The notes below the pieces were generated by a model that made no database searches, was not told the origin of the DNA, and saw only the letters and a list, made by a program, of their open reading frames with translations. 64,000 nt of DNA from DASQDN01 sp963844855. GTDB taxonomy: Bacteria > Acidobacteriota > Terriglobia > Bryobacterales > Bryobacteraceae. The DNA lies in the NCBI GenBank assembly GCA_963844855.1, contig CAWJQP010000001.1, forward strand, positions 62,001 to 126,000, written 5' to 3'. Position numbers and translations under genes: made by a program. Positions 56,501 through 64,000 of this stretch are shown here, piece after piece; within the stretch, counting starts at the first letter, position 1, and each line of letters opens with the position of its first letter.

Positions 56501-59295
56501 TGTAATCCGTCCTGCGCCCCAATGCCCTCTTTAAGCTCCGGATCGTCGTGCTTCTCCATGAACTCGCGAGTGAGACAAGCTTCCTTCAGGATGTTCTCGG
56601 TCTCGACCGTCTCCGGACTCATGTCCATTTCGGATGCGGTTTTCGGTGGAGGCATCGCTCGGTCGGCGCGTACGCTTCCTGGTTCGGCGCCGGGCGTCTC
56701 TACTTCGAGCGGCGTCGCCGTGCGAGGTGATTCTCCGGCGCCAGGGTCAGCCGTTGCGGCTTCGGACAGCGGACCCTGACTATTCTCCTGCGCGCTCTGA
56801 ACATCACTCGAAACCGCACCCTTGACCTGCGCCGCCTTTCCTTCGCTCTTGAACTTCATCACGTCGTCGAGCGTGTGCGGAGCGATCGCTTCCACCTCTG
56901 CCAGCACCTTCTCGACGAACGCTTGCTTGTCAAACGCAGGCGGATTCTGCGCTGCGGCGTCCATCTTGCCAACGTGATCCGTCTGGGCGTGGCTTACTTT
57001 CTCTCCCTCCTTTACCTCAGCCGCCGCGTTTGCCGACTCCGATTTCGCGTCGCCCGGCCCGTGCGCCTTCTGGTTCTCGGCGCGGTTATCCACCCTGTTC
57101 TCAGCAGACTGAAAAGCCGGATCCTCTTGCGGACCCTGCGGCGAGGGAACGACATCGACCGTGGGCACCGGATCGGGTGGAGGACAATCGTCACCCTGCC
57201 TCTGCACCACATCCACATCACGGCCACGCGACTCATAGCGTTGCTGCAGAACGTGGGAGATTTCATGCGCCAGCAAATGACGTCCCTCGAACGTCTCAGG
57301 CTGGAAATGACCCGACCCAAAAACAATATGTTCGCCGGTAGCAAAGGCCTTGGCTCCCAGCGATCGAGCAAGGCGTGAAGATCTCGCATCGTCGTGCAGC
57401 CTGACACCACGCAGGTCGGCGCCGAAGCGCGGCTCGAGGAAGTTGCGCGCCGCGTCGGGTATCGGTTTTCCGCTGGAGTGGGTTACCGATACGACTTCGC
57501 CCGCAAGATTTACCGACGGCCTAGGTGGCCCGCCGGGACCTGCGGCTTTGCGATGCACTTCGACGTCGTCCGCCGGGGGCTCTTCGGGAACTTCTTTCGC
57601 TTCCGGGTCCTCGTCGACGGGTTTACGCGGATCGGCTGGCTGGTCTTGTCCAGCAGTCTCGCCAGCGCCTTCCGCTTTCACGGGCTTCTGGTCGACGTCG
57701 GGCGGAGCATTCGCCGCTTCAAGAGCCGGGCTTTCGATGGGAGCAGACGGTGTGACGGACTGCGGCGCCGGCGGCGCTTCTACGGAGATCTCGGGTTCCG
57801 CAGACGATGGCGGACCCACATCGGTGTCGGGCGGCGCCGCGCCGGCGGCTTCGTACTCCGGCGGCAGCGGTGTAGCAACCGTTCGGCGCTGTTCATCCAC
57901 CGCACCGGAAGCTCCGCCTTCCTCGCCAGGCAGCTCCTCCGTATGCATGAACAAAAGCTGCTTCGGTGATTTTCGAGTAATGCTCCAACTGGCGGACTTG
58001 ATGCCCGCCTCATGGTCCACTTCGAATTCGAGGGAATAGCCGCCGGCCTCTATGGTTCTCTTAATCCGCTTCGCATCGGTCTTGTCGAGCAGATCGATCA
58101 GAGACTGCCATGAATCACCCGTGAGCGCAGTCCGCAGAACCTCTTCCGCGATCCGAAGGACCAACGGCGAGACCACGACAGGCTGAAGGGCAAACAAGTT
58201 TCGAAGTTCTTCGATCGCCTGTCCAACGTTTCTCTTCTGGGCGGCGCGATCCGACTCATCCATCGCGAGTTCTCGCTGCACGCTGTGCAATCCGCCTTGC
58301 TGCTGGAGAACGTGAGTCAACTCGTGCGCGATCAATCGCTGTCCCTGCTGAACGTTGGGACGGTACTCTCCGTCGCCAAAAACGATGTGCCGATCCACAG
58401 TGAACGCCCGCGCGTTTGCCTCGCGCGCCAGACCTGCCGCGTCCGGTCCGGTATGGACACGCACGTCCGCAAAACTGCGCCCGAACCTGGGCTCCAGAAA
58501 CGCGCGTAGATGATCGGGCAAAGGCTCGCCGCCACCGCGCCGCATCAGACGAAAGTGGGATTCGAACTTCGGAGAGATCTGCGGACGGTGAGGAAGCCGA
58601 GCGCGTTGTTGCATCTCTTCGTCTTTCTCTTGCCCCTCGGCCTCACGTTGCAATGAGGATGTCTGAGCTTCTTCCTCTTCCGGCTTCTCCGTCTCCCGCT
58701 GCAGCGAGAATGTCTGCGCTTCCTCTTCCTCCGGAGCCTCGGCCTCACGTTGCAACGAGGATGTCTGAGCCTCTTCCTCTTCCGGCTTCTCCGTCTCCCG
58801 CTGCAGCGAGAATGTCTGCGCTTCCTCTTCCTCCGGAGCCTCGGCCTCACGTTGCAGTGAAGATGTCTGGGCTTCTTCCTCCTCCGGTTTCTCCGTCTCC
58901 CTCTGCAGCGAGGAGGTCTGCGCTTCCTCTTCTTCCGGAGCCTCGGCCTCACGTTGCAGTGAAGATGTCTGAGCCTCTTCCTCCTCGGGCGCTTTCATCT
59001 CCTCACGCTGCACTGGCTTTTTATCGCCGTGCTCGCAGGCGCTGCAATGGCTCTCGCTCCCCGACTTGTTGTCAGGCTCGCGCATCGATATGACACGGTC
59101 CGCAACCCGGTCTGCTTCTCTCTCGAATTGATCGTTGGGTTCGTTGACGCGAAGCTTCGGCTGAAGGACCCCGATGGCCTGCTGCTGAGGCCCCTTGGTC
59201 AACCGCTGGGACTTGCGGGATGGAGTGGCGCCGGCTTCATTCGATGAAGCCTGTGCTTTACCTCGCTTCGCCTTGGGAGCTGCCAGTGCTGGCAT
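53551..59295 (-). CDS. Giant double-DUF4157 putative eCIS effector with HNH-like C-terminus
   Basis: A 1914-residue protein. Residues 1-98 hold EREADRVADRV and a CSAC motif (84-87). Residues 99-217 are seven 17-residue acidic repeats. A first DUF4157 domain (about 254-335) has HELTH at 324-328. A Pro/Glu-rich linker leads to a second DUF4157 (about 608-690) with HEISH at 677-681. Residues 690-985 are low-complexity, and 985-1250 are long helices, probably coiled coil. Residues 1270-1460 contain several strongly hydrophobic stretches, including VGTVITIVLTIIDVILWF. A Lys-rich segment (1475-1503) precedes the C-terminal region. Residues 1833-1880 read YHVDHIKPLAAHW, GGWQLLEARVN and ESKG, an HNH-nuclease-like pattern (His1834/Asp1836/His1837, Asn1876). 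DUF4157 is a metallopeptidase-like domain common in eCIS-linked proteins. Delivery as a nuclease toxin is inferred. No immunity gene is evident. Confidence 0.75.
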   Translation of the reverse strand: MPALAAPKAKRGKAQASSNEAGATPSRKSQRLTKGPQQQAIGVLQPKLRVNEPNDQFEREADRVADRVISMREPDNKSGSESHCSACEHGDKKPVQREEMKAPEEEEAQTSSLQREAEAPEEEEAQTSSLQRETEKPEEEEAQTSSLQREAEAPEEEEAQTFSLQRETEKPEEEEAQTSSLQREAEAPEEEEAQTFSLQRETEKPEEEEAQTSSLQREAEGQEKDEEMQQRARLPHRPQISPKFESHFRLMRRGGGEPLPDHLRAFLEPRFGRSFADVRVHTGPDAAGLAREANARAFTVDRHIVFGDGEYRPNVQQGQRLIAHELTHVLQQQGGLHSVQRELAMDESDRAAQKRNVGQAIEELRNLFALQPVVVSPLVLRIAEEVLRTALTGDSWQSLIDLLDKTDAKRIKRTIEAGGYSLEFEVDHEAGIKSASWSITRKSPKQLLFMHTEELPGEEGGASGAVDEQRRTVATPLPPEYEAAGAAPPDTDVGPPSSAEPEISVEAPPAPQSVTPSAPIESPALEAANAPPDVDQKPVKAEGAGETAGQDQPADPRKPVDEDPEAKEVPEEPPADDVEVHRKAAGPGGPPRPSVNLAGEVVSVTHSSGKPIPDAARNFLEPRFGADLRGVRLHDDARSSRLARSLGAKAFATGEHIVFGSGHFQPETFEGRHLLAHEISHVLQQRYESRGRDVDVVQRQGDDCPPPDPVPTVDVVPSPQGPQEDPAFQSAENRVDNRAENQKAHGPGDAKSESANAAAEVKEGEKVSHAQTDHVGKMDAAAQNPPAFDKQAFVEKVLAEVEAIAPHTLDDVMKFKSEGKAAQVKGAVSSDVQSAQENSQGPLSEAATADPGAGESPRTATPLEVETPGAEPGSVRADRAMPPPKTASEMDMSPETVETENILKEACLTREFMEKHDDPELKEGIGAQDGLQEAAETKPQEFREQEEAELANARSGASGEGASGVDSMFGSRTEDFDNVGAGQTKAKSDNEIKRDEAAAKVDTAFKSTQEKVDARLTKLETDVMTQFDTEANAATDKFERFVRENAEKYEESWFDTALDMLADILFDPPPKEVQDFYAEGRRTFLTEMKTTVEGLADLVDEGLKDARKIVEDGKAEVATIIDGLGSELGDFKQQLSDEMNDKFRGLEAKITEKQGNLIKGIAQRYVKAFERVKAIENQVREEYKNFLQKAQDAYHAVKDMIVGQIEKLAAIVGEAADRIIRDPGTFLSNLGQGIIQGLTMFMSEIGENIKTAVVQWLTGNLGGAGIPIPTSFDAKGIIGFLLDIVGLGITSIKNIARKVLGNAVVTLIEKGEAGAEKIKEIFDILSSEGPAGLFRYLQAEFDEMKEQILGEVGQAIAESLVIAGIKKVLGIISGLVSGGVGTVITIVLTIIDVILWFRDNAAQLAELVSTIAGTAMAILQGQVGVVAGAINNLLKRVLPLVLGFVGALIGIGGVVRKIQQVFKAIKKPATKAITALFQKLKKGIKKLLGKAKKGKKKKKGKELTSAQVVSRVLKEMKRKTKAETPAAALAEKKAQAQSLVSKYQPQLKKGELKITIIDNSAADVEKNSAVDFDVAASPGKKGKAPVPIKVDDEGAVRKRFARARSMKKFTAEKGFGVSDWAGTFTKLAAGTHQKDLRFGVAQAIVTKNSAYHFKSTVSNKEIVARGAAAVQDEGRGHAPFQKGRFGVPLMQAFLTSRKIAGVPPDSYGDTGTVSAVATRAEKAGAIKKVGKTPTWALPKVPAKRDLPAGWGGATHVRPRYYNRGSGYAKAAGAFAKVEIQNKVRPKIAALVKNPADLTPWNDLKAEGLAWPSDQFDEIAAQSVPNPYLERSRYHVDHIKPLAAHWNQRGHNADQGERVAANLGKRGGWQLLEARVNESKGSDGVTYELWVGPNFTSPGGDDFHADPGEPFEQFK
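58645..59001 (-). repeat. Seven tandem 51-bp repeats inside the DUF4157 gene
   Basis: Seven units of 51 bases encode EAEAPEEEEAQTSSLQR-type repeats (residues 99-217). From the second unit onward, units alternate between the EAEAP and ETEKP forms, so there is also a 102-bp higher-order repeat. The two complete inner 102-bp copies are nearly identical in DNA, which points to recent duplication. The peptide is highly acidic and likely disordered. Antisense open frames over this array (for example 58416-59093) are by-products of the repeat. Confidence 0.92.
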
Positions 59296-59306
59296 ACATG
59301 CACCCT

Positions 59307-59870
59307 CTAACTTCGACGCGTTGCGCGGAACGGTCCGTCGAGCTCCATTACAAAATCAGTATATTGCCGCGTGGCGTGCAGTTTCCTCCAGCCGCCCCGA
59401 GCCATCAGTCTCATCATAGGCGCATTCACGGCAGCGACACGGCATCCAACCTTTCCCTTGTGGTAATACTGCTTCGAAAGAATTTCGCCGTACTTGAGAA
59501 TGAGTCCCTGACCGCGCAGGCTGGGTATCAGAAAGGCTGAGACGATCCAGAGTATGGGTTCGCGCCCGCGCTCGGTCTCCACCATGTCATTCTTTATCGC
59601 CATGTAGCCGGCGCGTTGCCCGTCGCGCAGCAGAATGATTGACTGGACCTGGCGCGCCCTCGGAGCCGGCAACCCCAGTTGCGCAGCCCAGGTTTGCAAC
59701 CATGGGAGATCCGCGGCAGCGGCCGGCCGAGTCGACAATTCTCCGGCGCCCTGTGGTGTCTCTTCCCTGTTCTCCCGCCTGGAAACCACTGCGGTCGGCG
59801 CGGCAAGAGTTTGCACCTTGACGATTCGAGGGATGATCCTCCTGTTCGAAATCGCAACGCGACGGTTCAT
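59307..59870 (-). CDS. GNAT-family N-acetyltransferase-like protein
   Basis: A 187-residue protein. The first 45 residues are basic and probably flexible (MNRRVAISNRRIIPRIVKV). The rest is a GNAT fold: TRPAAAADLPWLQTWAAQL, strands around RAGYMAIKN and LWIVSAFLIP, the acetyl-CoA loop LRGQGLILKYGEIL, and VAAVNAPMMRLMARGGWRKL near the end. It acetylates an amine of unknown identity. Its ATG overlaps the stop of the small upstream gene (ATGA at 59867-59870), and the giant DUF4157 gene starts 11 bases after its stop, so all three are co-translated. It could modify a component or the cargo of the injection system; this is inference. Confidence 0.75.
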   Translation of the reverse strand: MNRRVAISNRRIIPRIVKVQTLAAPTAVVSRRENREETPQGAGELSTRPAAAADLPWLQTWAAQLGLPAPRARQVQSIILLRDGQRAGYMAIKNDMVETERGREPILWIVSAFLIPSLRGQGLILKYGEILSKQYYHKGKVGCRVAAVNAPMMRLMARGGWRKLHATRQYTDFVMELDGPFRATRRS

Positions 59871-60112
59871 ATTGCTTCCTCAGGCTTCAAATGCCGCTTC
59901 TGCGCGTACTGTCGGAGACGCTCGAGCATCGCACTCTCGCGGCTGATCCGCGATTCCAGGCGCTCCGTCGGCAGGCCCTTCGCCGTCATTTGTTCCAACT
60001 TGTGTCTCAGATTTCTCAAATGCGAGTCGATATCCTGCTCGGCCCGTTGCACCACCTGCGCCATTGCGGGCGACATCGCCGGTGAGGACGTATTCTGCAT
60101 ATCGTTATCCAT
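59867..60112 (-). CDS. Small helical protein in the eCIS-like operon
   Basis: An 81-residue protein of unknown family. A disordered start (MDNDMQNTSSPAMSPAM) precedes a single long charged helix (QVVQRAEQDIDSHLRNLRHKLEQMTAKGL, ESRISRESAMLERLRQYAQKR) with coiled-coil spacing. It overlaps the DUF6519 gene by eight bases and the GNAT gene by four, so its translation is coupled on both sides. Such small helical proteins in injection clusters can be adaptors or chaperones; there is no direct evidence here. Confidence 0.75.
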   Translation of the reverse strand: MDNDMQNTSSPAMSPAMAQVVQRAEQDIDSHLRNLRHKLEQMTAKGLPTERLESRISRESAMLERLRQYAQKRHLKPEEAI

Positions 60113-63100
60113 TTCTTCGAGCCGTGAAGAGGCCGAGCAGCGGGCCCAGATTCAAGAACCCACCTTCGGATGAGCCAAGACCAAGGCAGGTGCTGCACAG
60201 CGTGGTCATCAACTGTGCCGCCGTTGCGTTCACAGTTTCAACGGAGACCAGATCGCTCGCGCTCGTCTGCTGCGCGGGTCGCAGCCAGATAAGATTACCG
60301 CGATAAACGCGATACTGATCGTTCGTGTTAATGGCCGGCGGAACCGATTCAGGAGCGTTCTCAAGCCCGTTGCAGGTGGCCGCGTAGCTCATATGAGTGG
60401 TCAGGTTATAGCTCGCGCTAACCATAAATCCGCCGAGAGCGAGCAGAGAAATCAGGGCATCGTTCACGCCCTCGGCCACGCGGTTGTGAGCCACTTTGGT
60501 TGTAGCGCCGACTGCCACAACCTGTGCCGAGATGCGCGGCTGTCGCGCGAATGTCGTGCCGGACTTCTTCTTCAGGCCGGGATCCTCGATGTTCAGAGCA
60601 AACTGATTCCCGACCAACGTCACATCGTCGAGACTGCAGATACCCGTGGAAAAACCGGAAGCGAGACTTCCGGCGCTGCTTCCGGTTTCCACCCAGCGCA
60701 GCGTCACATGGTTGTTGTTAAAGAGCACCGGACCGCCCTGGCCCACTATGCCGCCTTCGCCAGGCGCTCCGACACCGCCCACATCGCCCGATCCCGGCTC
60801 TCGCTGCAGATATTCGGGCGTACCAGCTGGGAACACCCATCTCGTCGGCGACGGCTCGCCGGCAGGGAGGTCGATAGCCTCCCACGGCGTTCCTACATTC
60901 AGGACCGCGGCAGCGTGTGCCGTGCTGGCGACCTGAGCTGTCGCGTTGTTGCCCAGTGACATGAAGTAGTTGTTCTCGATCGCGACAGGACCGGTGGCGC
61001 GTACCGCCAAGGCAGGACCATTCGGATGCTCGACAATATTGCCGATCACGCGTAGCGAAGTCCCCATCTCATCGGCTTGGTCCTGATTGTCGTCGTTCGA
61101 CGCCACTCCGGCGAGTGAGATTGCGATGGCCGAACGCATGCTCGAAATCGACGCGATGGATGCTGGATCTCTCAGACCGTTGTTCTGAATCCGATTGCCT
61201 TTGATGACGATATCGTTGCCGAACATAATGCTGATGCCGCAGACCGGATCGGCGTCCGTCGTGCCGTTGTCGCGAATATCGTTGTTGCGGATCACGATGC
61301 GTTCGCCATCCACAAGCGCAATGCCGGCCGGCGGAATCGACGAGACCAGAAACTGTCCGAACACTTCTTCCTCTCCTGGAGCAAGCTTCTTCGTCTTCTG
61401 CACAGGCGAGTTGGAAGCCAGCGTTTTCGACTGCACCACACAGTTGAAAATGCGGTTCCGTTCGATGGTGAGGCGGTCCACAGTGATCATGTCCTGAGTG
61501 CCGTCGTCATTCAGTTCCAGAGTAGTGAGGACGGAGATCCCGTTCCCCTGCATCGATTCAATGCGGTTGTCCACAATCAGGATGTTGTCGAGATCACCCG
61601 CCGTTTCCGGATCGAAGCGTATATCCTCCACCTCAACCGGTTGCACAGTGGGTTCTAGAGGAGCGCAAGGATCGACGGTGCTCTGGATACCCGTGCCGGC
61701 GCCAAAGCTGGTGGACGTGCTCGTCTCGGCGATCCACTCAAGACTCCCAAGCGTCACGCCATGTCCCACGCCTCCGGTGATCCGGTTCCTGCGCAGTTGG
61801 ATACGGTTGGACCCTCCGCCAATTTGAATTCCTCCCCAGGCGGCATAAGCGTCCGTGGTGGCGAACGTTTCGACACGGCATGCTTCCACGCGGATATCGC
61901 TTCCGCGCACGAAGACACCGGCTTCGTCGCTGATGGAACCGTCCATGGTCACTTCGCACTCACGAATGGTCACACGGTCGGCTCTCCGGATATCGATGGC
62001 AGCGCGCGTCTGCCCGCCCACCCCTGCCCTCTCGTCGGCACGGACCGTAAGGCGCTCCAGTAGCAGATCCGTCGCCACAACACCTGAATGCAGGTCTTCT
62101 TCCCCGGCGAGGACACCGATCTGTCCTGCGGTCTCGAGCACGAAATCGCGAAGCGTGACCCGCGCTTGGAGCACGTGCACCAGCGCGGGACTGGTATCCC
62201 CGGATGGCGTTCGAATGCGAGTGCTCAATCCGCAGCCTTCGATGATCACATCTGCGCGTTCGATTCGAATCGCTTCGGTGTAGATACCGGCCAGTACACA
62301 AATCTTTCCGCCTTCCACCGGAAGGTTGTCGATAGCGGTCTGAATCGAAAGATAATCTCCCCGCGAGTCCACTCCATCGCCGACAGTAAGTGTGCAGCAA
62401 CCACCACGATCGATGAGCGGCCGAAAGAGCCTCCGGCAATCATGAATGGACTGGACAACCTGTGTGTTTGCGTGTTCTCCGGCCTGCGGCGGCCGGAACG
62501 TGATCAGTGACAGTGGCGCATAGAAGTGCCGTGGACCGTGGGGAGGAACTCCTCCGACCTGTGTCAAGTTCCATGGCGCAACGGTCTGGGGAGTATTGGG
62601 CCGGACTGTAACCACCCAATAATCTCCGGGGCTGCCAACGCCGCTGAACTCCGGTTGGAGCCCGAGTCGGCGTAACAGCGTGTGATTGTTCGGACCGGCC
62701 GCAGTGCTGAGGAGAACGTTCGTATCGCCCTCGTCCAGCCGGTGCCAGACACGCATATAGAGATAGCGTCCGTTGGGGTCCGCAGTGTTCGGCAGTACTG
62801 CGATGTCCGGGTGCGCTGCATCCCATTGCGTCACAAGTGCGTCTAGTTGCCCGGCGTCGATGTCGTCGATTCGGAAAGATCCCGTATCCGGGTCATAGCC
62901 GTCCACCACACGCAGAAAAACACCTACGTGAGCGCCACACTTTTCGTTGTTATCGAGCAACGCGGACCATGGAACGAACTCAACCACAGTTCCCGTGAGC
63001 GGCCAGTGCGCTTCATCACGAGGCTCCGTAATCATACGGATCGGAACCATGTTGTCAGCGGCCTCACCAACCTGCACACGGTACAACGGAGATGCGTTGT

Positions 63101-63920
63101 CCAGACCCCAAACGTAGCTGTTCGGCGCCGCCAGCATGATGCGAATGGCTTGGTTCTCCGCGCCGAGATAACGCCCGACATCGTCAGGCGCGCAGGCACC
63201 GCAAGGATCGAGCGACTCGCCCGGAACAAACGTGACATGCAGTCGCGCAGAGGAAATCATCTCGACGCCAGTGGCATCGAAAGCGCCGCCCGCCTGTGTT
63301 TCGAGCTGCTGCTCTACTGCCGCCCAGGCCTGCGCGCAGTCAAGATCGTTATCCACCTCCCGCAATTCGACTCGCGCCATGCGCCGCACACGCACAGACG
63401 TATCGATGGCGCCGAGCGCTCGCTCGCGAATCTCCTCATCTTCGACTGCGCTGATCCACTGCTCCCACCCATGCAGGTAAGTCATGTGCGAGTGAGTGAT
63501 CCCGGGCTGCGAGAGCGGCAGATCTTCAGGCTGCAGTTGCAGGAAGTCGCGCTGGAAAGCGATGAAATCGCCACCGGCTTGGTTGTTGAGAACACGCTCT
63601 TCGTGGTCGAAGCGCAGGCCGCCGATGTACATCGTGCCCGGCCGGATGCGATAGTTCAGAACGTCAGCAGGTGTTCCGCCGTTGATGGTCACGGTCGAAA
63701 TCGTGACCTCATCGCCTATGGAGAGATCTGCGGCGAAGCCGTCATCCGGGCTGCCGGTCGGACCAATGACGTCGGCAAGTGCGCGGCGCTGGTCTTCGTT
63801 GCCGAGTTCTGCCTCTTCGTTGAAATCGGAATCAATGACGACGCGGCCCTGTTGCATTCGCGCGCCGACATAGTGCTTTCTCGGCTGGACAAGGTAACGG
63901 GAAATATCGGCGTTTGTCAT
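60105..63920 (-). CDS. DUF6519 plus right-handed beta-helix protein (tail-fibre-like)
   Basis: A 1271-residue protein without a leader. The first part matches DUF6519: YLVQPRKHYVGARMQQGRVVIDSDFNEEAE followed by a conserved beta region (YRIRPGTMYIGGLRFDHEE). From about residue 510 a long right-handed beta-helix of pectate-lyase-like turns begins (DYLSIQTAIDNLPVEGGKICVLAGIYTEAI), with repeated short strands and NxI turns (IEGCGLSTRI, VTIRECEVTMDG, IVIRNNDIRDNG, IVIKGNRIQNNG). DUF6519 proteins are often encoded near contractile-system genes, so a surface, baseplate or fibre-type role is likely; this is inference. Its ATG overlaps the stop of the upstream gene. Confidence 0.8.
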   Translation of the reverse strand: MTNADISRYLVQPRKHYVGARMQQGRVVIDSDFNEEAELGNEDQRRALADVIGPTGSPDDGFAADLSIGDEVTISTVTINGGTPADVLNYRIRPGTMYIGGLRFDHEERVLNNQAGGDFIAFQRDFLQLQPEDLPLSQPGITHSHMTYLHGWEQWISAVEDEEIRERALGAIDTSVRVRRMARVELREVDNDLDCAQAWAAVEQQLETQAGGAFDATGVEMISSARLHVTFVPGESLDPCGACAPDDVGRYLGAENQAIRIMLAAPNSYVWGLDNASPLYRVQVGEAADNMVPIRMITEPRDEAHWPLTGTVVEFVPWSALLDNNEKCGAHVGVFLRVVDGYDPDTGSFRIDDIDAGQLDALVTQWDAAHPDIAVLPNTADPNGRYLYMRVWHRLDEGDTNVLLSTAAGPNNHTLLRRLGLQPEFSGVGSPGDYWVVTVRPNTPQTVAPWNLTQVGGVPPHGPRHFYAPLSLITFRPPQAGEHANTQVVQSIHDCRRLFRPLIDRGGCCTLTVGDGVDSRGDYLSIQTAIDNLPVEGGKICVLAGIYTEAIRIERADVIIEGCGLSTRIRTPSGDTSPALVHVLQARVTLRDFVLETAGQIGVLAGEEDLHSGVVATDLLLERLTVRADERAGVGGQTRAAIDIRRADRVTIRECEVTMDGSISDEAGVFVRGSDIRVEACRVETFATTDAYAAWGGIQIGGGSNRIQLRRNRITGGVGHGVTLGSLEWIAETSTSTSFGAGTGIQSTVDPCAPLEPTVQPVEVEDIRFDPETAGDLDNILIVDNRIESMQGNGISVLTTLELNDDGTQDMITVDRLTIERNRIFNCVVQSKTLASNSPVQKTKKLAPGEEEVFGQFLVSSIPPAGIALVDGERIVIRNNDIRDNGTTDADPVCGISIMFGNDIVIKGNRIQNNGLRDPASIASISSMRSAIAISLAGVASNDDNQDQADEMGTSLRVIGNIVEHPNGPALAVRATGPVAIENNYFMSLGNNATAQVASTAHAAAVLNVGTPWEAIDLPAGEPSPTRWVFPAGTPEYLQREPGSGDVGGVGAPGEGGIVGQGGPVLFNNNHVTLRWVETGSSAGSLASGFSTGICSLDDVTLVGNQFALNIEDPGLKKKSGTTFARQPRISAQVVAVGATTKVAHNRVAEGVNDALISLLALGGFMVSASYNLTTHMSYAATCNGLENAPESVPPAINTNDQYRVYRGNLIWLRPAQQTSASDLVSVETVNATAAQLMTTLCSTCLGLGSSEGGFLNLGPLLGLFTARRNG

Positions 63921-64000
63921 AGTGGCTGCGTATCGCGCACAATAATCAGGTTGTCGTTAGTGATCACACCGCCAGTGGGGCCAAACAAAGTCCCACAAAG
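63917..64000 (-). CDS. C-terminus of an upstream gene (5' end outside window)
   Basis: The last 27 codons of a frame ending in TGA at 63917-63919 and overlapping the DUF6519 start in an ATGA. The visible end is GPTGGVITNDNLIIVRDTQPL. No domain can be named from so little. The overlap shows that the operon continues beyond the window, where tube, sheath and baseplate genes would be expected if the eCIS reading is right. Confidence 0.6.
   Translation of the reverse strand, partial: LCGTLFGPTGGVITNDNLIIVRDTQPL

Noticed and set aside
55711..56505. A 264-codon plus-strand frame rich in Leu and Arg
   Set aside because: It is the complement of the helical part of the DUF4157 protein and has no upstream start signal or family match.
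58416..59093. A 225-codon plus-strand frame with Pro/Arg repeats
   Set aside because: It is antisense to the tandem repeats of the DUF4157 gene and its periodicity follows directly from that array.
1..64000. CRISPR arrays, tRNA genes, rRNA and insertion sequences
   Set aside because: No regularly spaced repeats with unique spacers, no cloverleaf-like segments in the intergenic regions, and no transposase or terminal inverted repeats were recognised by eye.

Overview
The window looks like soil-type Acidobacteriota, most likely the Bryobacterales/Solibacter side. This is inferred from gene families, not from a marker gene. It holds four very large TonB-receptor-like proteins with an N-terminal carboxypeptidase-regulatory fold. 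It also carries paired planctomycete/acidobacterial families (DUF1592+DUF1552, DUF1549/DUF1553+DUF1501), several Cys-type sulfatases, a DUF1080 protein and ankyrin proteins with signal peptides. No rRNA, tRNA, CRISPR array, integrase or transposase was seen.

Layout. 1-5186 (-): a three-gene operon, DUF1592 cytochrome-like protein > DUF1552 protein > ankyrin protein (cut by the window edge). 5.6-8.6 kb: an SDR oxidoreductase, a gamma-glutamyltransferase-like enzyme and a DUF4440 protein. 9.1-12.2 kb: a large outer-membrane receptor with a strong terminator. 12.2-16.0 kb (-): a DUF1549/DUF1553 and DUF1501 pair. 16.1-19.0 kb (-): an alpha/beta hydrolase and a beta-propeller protein. 19.1-24.4 kb (+): a second complete DUF1592 > DUF1552 > ankyrin operon. 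24.5-25.8 kb: a membrane protein with a putative N-terminal DNA-binding domain. 26.1-29.2 kb: a second receptor, paralogous to the 9 kb one. 29.2-32.4 kb: DUF202, DUF1080 and a REC-GAF-SpoIIE phosphatase. 32.5-46.2 kb: a sulfatase island with five sulfatases, a third receptor, a GH2 glycosidase and an inserted VapBC-type toxin-antitoxin pair. 46.2-52.0 kb (-): a fourth receptor, a PhoD-like phosphatase and an ankyrin protein. 52.1-64.0 kb: what looks like the accessory/effector end of an extracellular contractile injection system (eCIS). It has a PAAR-like protein, a WD40 protein, a 1914-residue protein with two DUF4157 domains and an HNH-like C-terminus, a GNAT protein, a small helical protein and a DUF6519/beta-helix protein, with the cluster running off the right edge.

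How it fits together. Most of the window encodes exported proteins for taking up and stripping complex, probably sulfated, organic matter. Four intergenic regions in the 8.8-25.9 kb stretch share a 17-bp element built on CCGTT repeated at an 11-bp step. They lie next to both paralogous receptors, the DUF1549/DUF1501 pair and the second DUF1592 operon, which suggests a shared regulon. The DNA-binding-like membrane protein at 24.5 kb is a candidate regulator. The right end is unrelated: tightly coupled genes whose largest product has the layout of an injected toxin.

Six otherwise complete genes are broken by single-base frameshifts, and at least five of these can be explained by a one-base error in a short homopolymer. 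I treat them as probable sequence errors and annotate the whole genes.
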